From: an uncultured Collinsella sp. | GTDB lineage: Bacteria; Actinomycetota; Coriobacteriia; Coriobacteriales; Coriobacteriaceae | DNA length: 16,544 bases | Reading direction: 5' to 3' | Assembly (NCBI GenBank): GCA_902470835.1 | Contig: CABRHR010000042.1 | Span: 1 to 16,544 of the forward strand | Shown: positions 15,866 to 16,544 of the stretch, piece by piece | How positions within the stretch are numbered: position 1 is the stretch's first letter | Layout: every line of letters begins with the position of its first letter | Notes under the pieces: generated by a model | Database searches by the model: none | Seen by the model: only the letters and a program-made list of their open reading frames with translations | Told to the model about the DNA's origin: nothing | Program-made: the position numbers and the translations under genes

Positions 15866-16544
15866 GGGTATCGACCTCCTTCGCCGAGCCTCGGCCATCC
15901 GCGCCCGCCATAGCGTAGCTGCAAGAAGCGTCGCCCCGTTCGTCGGGTTCGCCTTCGCCCGATGCGCCTTCCGCCCGAAGCGCGCGACTGAACGCCATCA
16001 CAAGCCGGGCGTTCTCCTTGCGCGTGCGCACCGCGACGCGGCACCAGAAACGGGACAGTACCGAAAACGAGTCGCACGTGCGGACCAAAACCCCCTGTTT
16101 GTACAGGCGCTCGGGGATGTCTTTCGCCGGCGTGCGGACTAAAAGGAAGTTCGCATCCGACGGCACGACGGAAAGCCCGAGCGAGGAGAGCTCGTGGGAA
16201 AGCCACGCTCGCTCGCCTGCCAACACATCGCGCGTGCGCGAGACGTATTCAACGTCCTCCAGGGCGGCGATGCCCGCGGCCTCGGCGACCGAGGAGACGG
16301 GCCACGCCTGCCCCGCCCGGCGAATCCCCTCGATGAGTTGGGCGTTTCCGCTGATCAGATATCCCAACCGCAACCCCGCCATTCCGTAGAGCTTGGTGAA
16401 CGCGGAGAGCACGGCCACATGGCGCGAACACGCGGCGCGTGCAGCCACGCTCCTTTCGCGGGCGTCGGGCGCAAATCCGAGGAAGCACTCGTCCACGACG
16501 AGCAGCGCGCCCACCTGCTCGCAGCGGCAAGCCGCAGCATCGAT
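15858..16544 (-). CDS. cobD: L-threonine-O-3-phosphate decarboxylase-type PLP enzyme, N-terminal part beyond the window
   Basis: The visible 228 residues are the C-terminal half to two thirds of a histidinol-phosphate aminotransferase/CobD-family PLP enzyme; the frame is open to the right edge. CobD makes (R)-1-amino-2-propanol phosphate, the linker of cobalamin. Visible marks are VVDECFLGFAP (16-26 of the fragment), the PLP lysine in SAFTKLYGMAGLRLGYL (K51), AWPVSSVAEAAG, and SDANFLLVRT. Position directly upstream of cobQ favours CobD over HisC. After RLVMAFSRALRAEG there is an extra tail of about 45 residues rich in G, E, D, A and S that ends within the cobQ start region; such a tail is not usual for the family. 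HisC remains a weaker alternative because the N terminus is missing. Confidence 0.88.
   Translation of the reverse strand: MDAAACRCEQVGALLVVDECFLGFAPDARERSVAARAACSRHVAVLSAFTKLYGMAGLRLGYLISGNAQLIEGIRRAGQAWPVSSVAEAAGIAALEDVEYVSRTRDVLAGERAWLSHELSSLGLSVVPSDANFLLVRTPAKDIPERLYKQGVLVRTCDSFSVLSRFWCRVAVRTRKENARLVMAFSRALRAEGASGEGEPDERGDASCSYAMAGADGRGSAKEVDTRG

Overview
The window looks like a chromosomal contig from a gut actinobacterium of the class Coriobacteriia, most like Collinsella. The basis is the high G+C sequence, strong AGGAG-type ribosome binding sites, the general look of MetK and GltX, and the mix of L,D-transpeptidase and MacAB-like genes; no database search was possible. The first 44 bases are not genomic: they are the end of an Illumina P5/i5-indexed Nextera adapter with the Tn5 mosaic end, so the left edge is a true contig end carrying untrimmed adapter.

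Left part (45-3624): priA (cut by the contig end) and gltX lie on the minus strand with a terminator-like hairpin between them. Between gltX and the divergent metK is a striking inverted repeat (29-base perfect arms, 40-base loop) that looks like a small MITE or REP-type element.

Centre (3625-12230, plus strand): metK with a terminator; then a roughly 115-nt strongly folded leader RNA in front of an L-serine dehydratase that fuses the beta (ACT-containing) and alpha parts in one chain; a membrane-anchored L,D-transpeptidase; and a three-gene translationally coupled MacA/MacB-type export operon (membrane fusion protein, ATPase, permease). The serine dehydratase leader matches no riboswitch class I recognise and is the best candidate for something undescribed.

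Right part (12231-16544): a second inverted repeat abuts a decayed fragment of an IS21-type transposase. Then follows a minus-strand late cobalamin cluster, reading from the right edge: cobD (cut by the window), cobQ/cbiP, cobO/btuR, cbiC/cobH and cobK/cbiJ, with overlapping or touching reading frames. It uses GCG and CGC codons more freely than the left genes. The IS remnant and the shift in base use suggest that the cobalamin block is an imported or rearranged segment. The five genes cover two corrin-ring steps, cobalt-ligand adenosylation, side-chain amidation and supply of the aminopropanol linker precursor.

Gene-free stretches: 3342-3624 holds a gltX promoter, the inverted repeat, a metK promoter candidate and a leader hairpin. 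4906-5216 holds the metK terminator, a weak promoter and the structured leader. 6825-6973 holds the sdaA terminator and a TATAAT promoter. 8690-8821 holds two hairpins. 12231-12441 holds the second inverted repeat and the transposase remnant. I see no tRNA, rRNA or CRISPR array.
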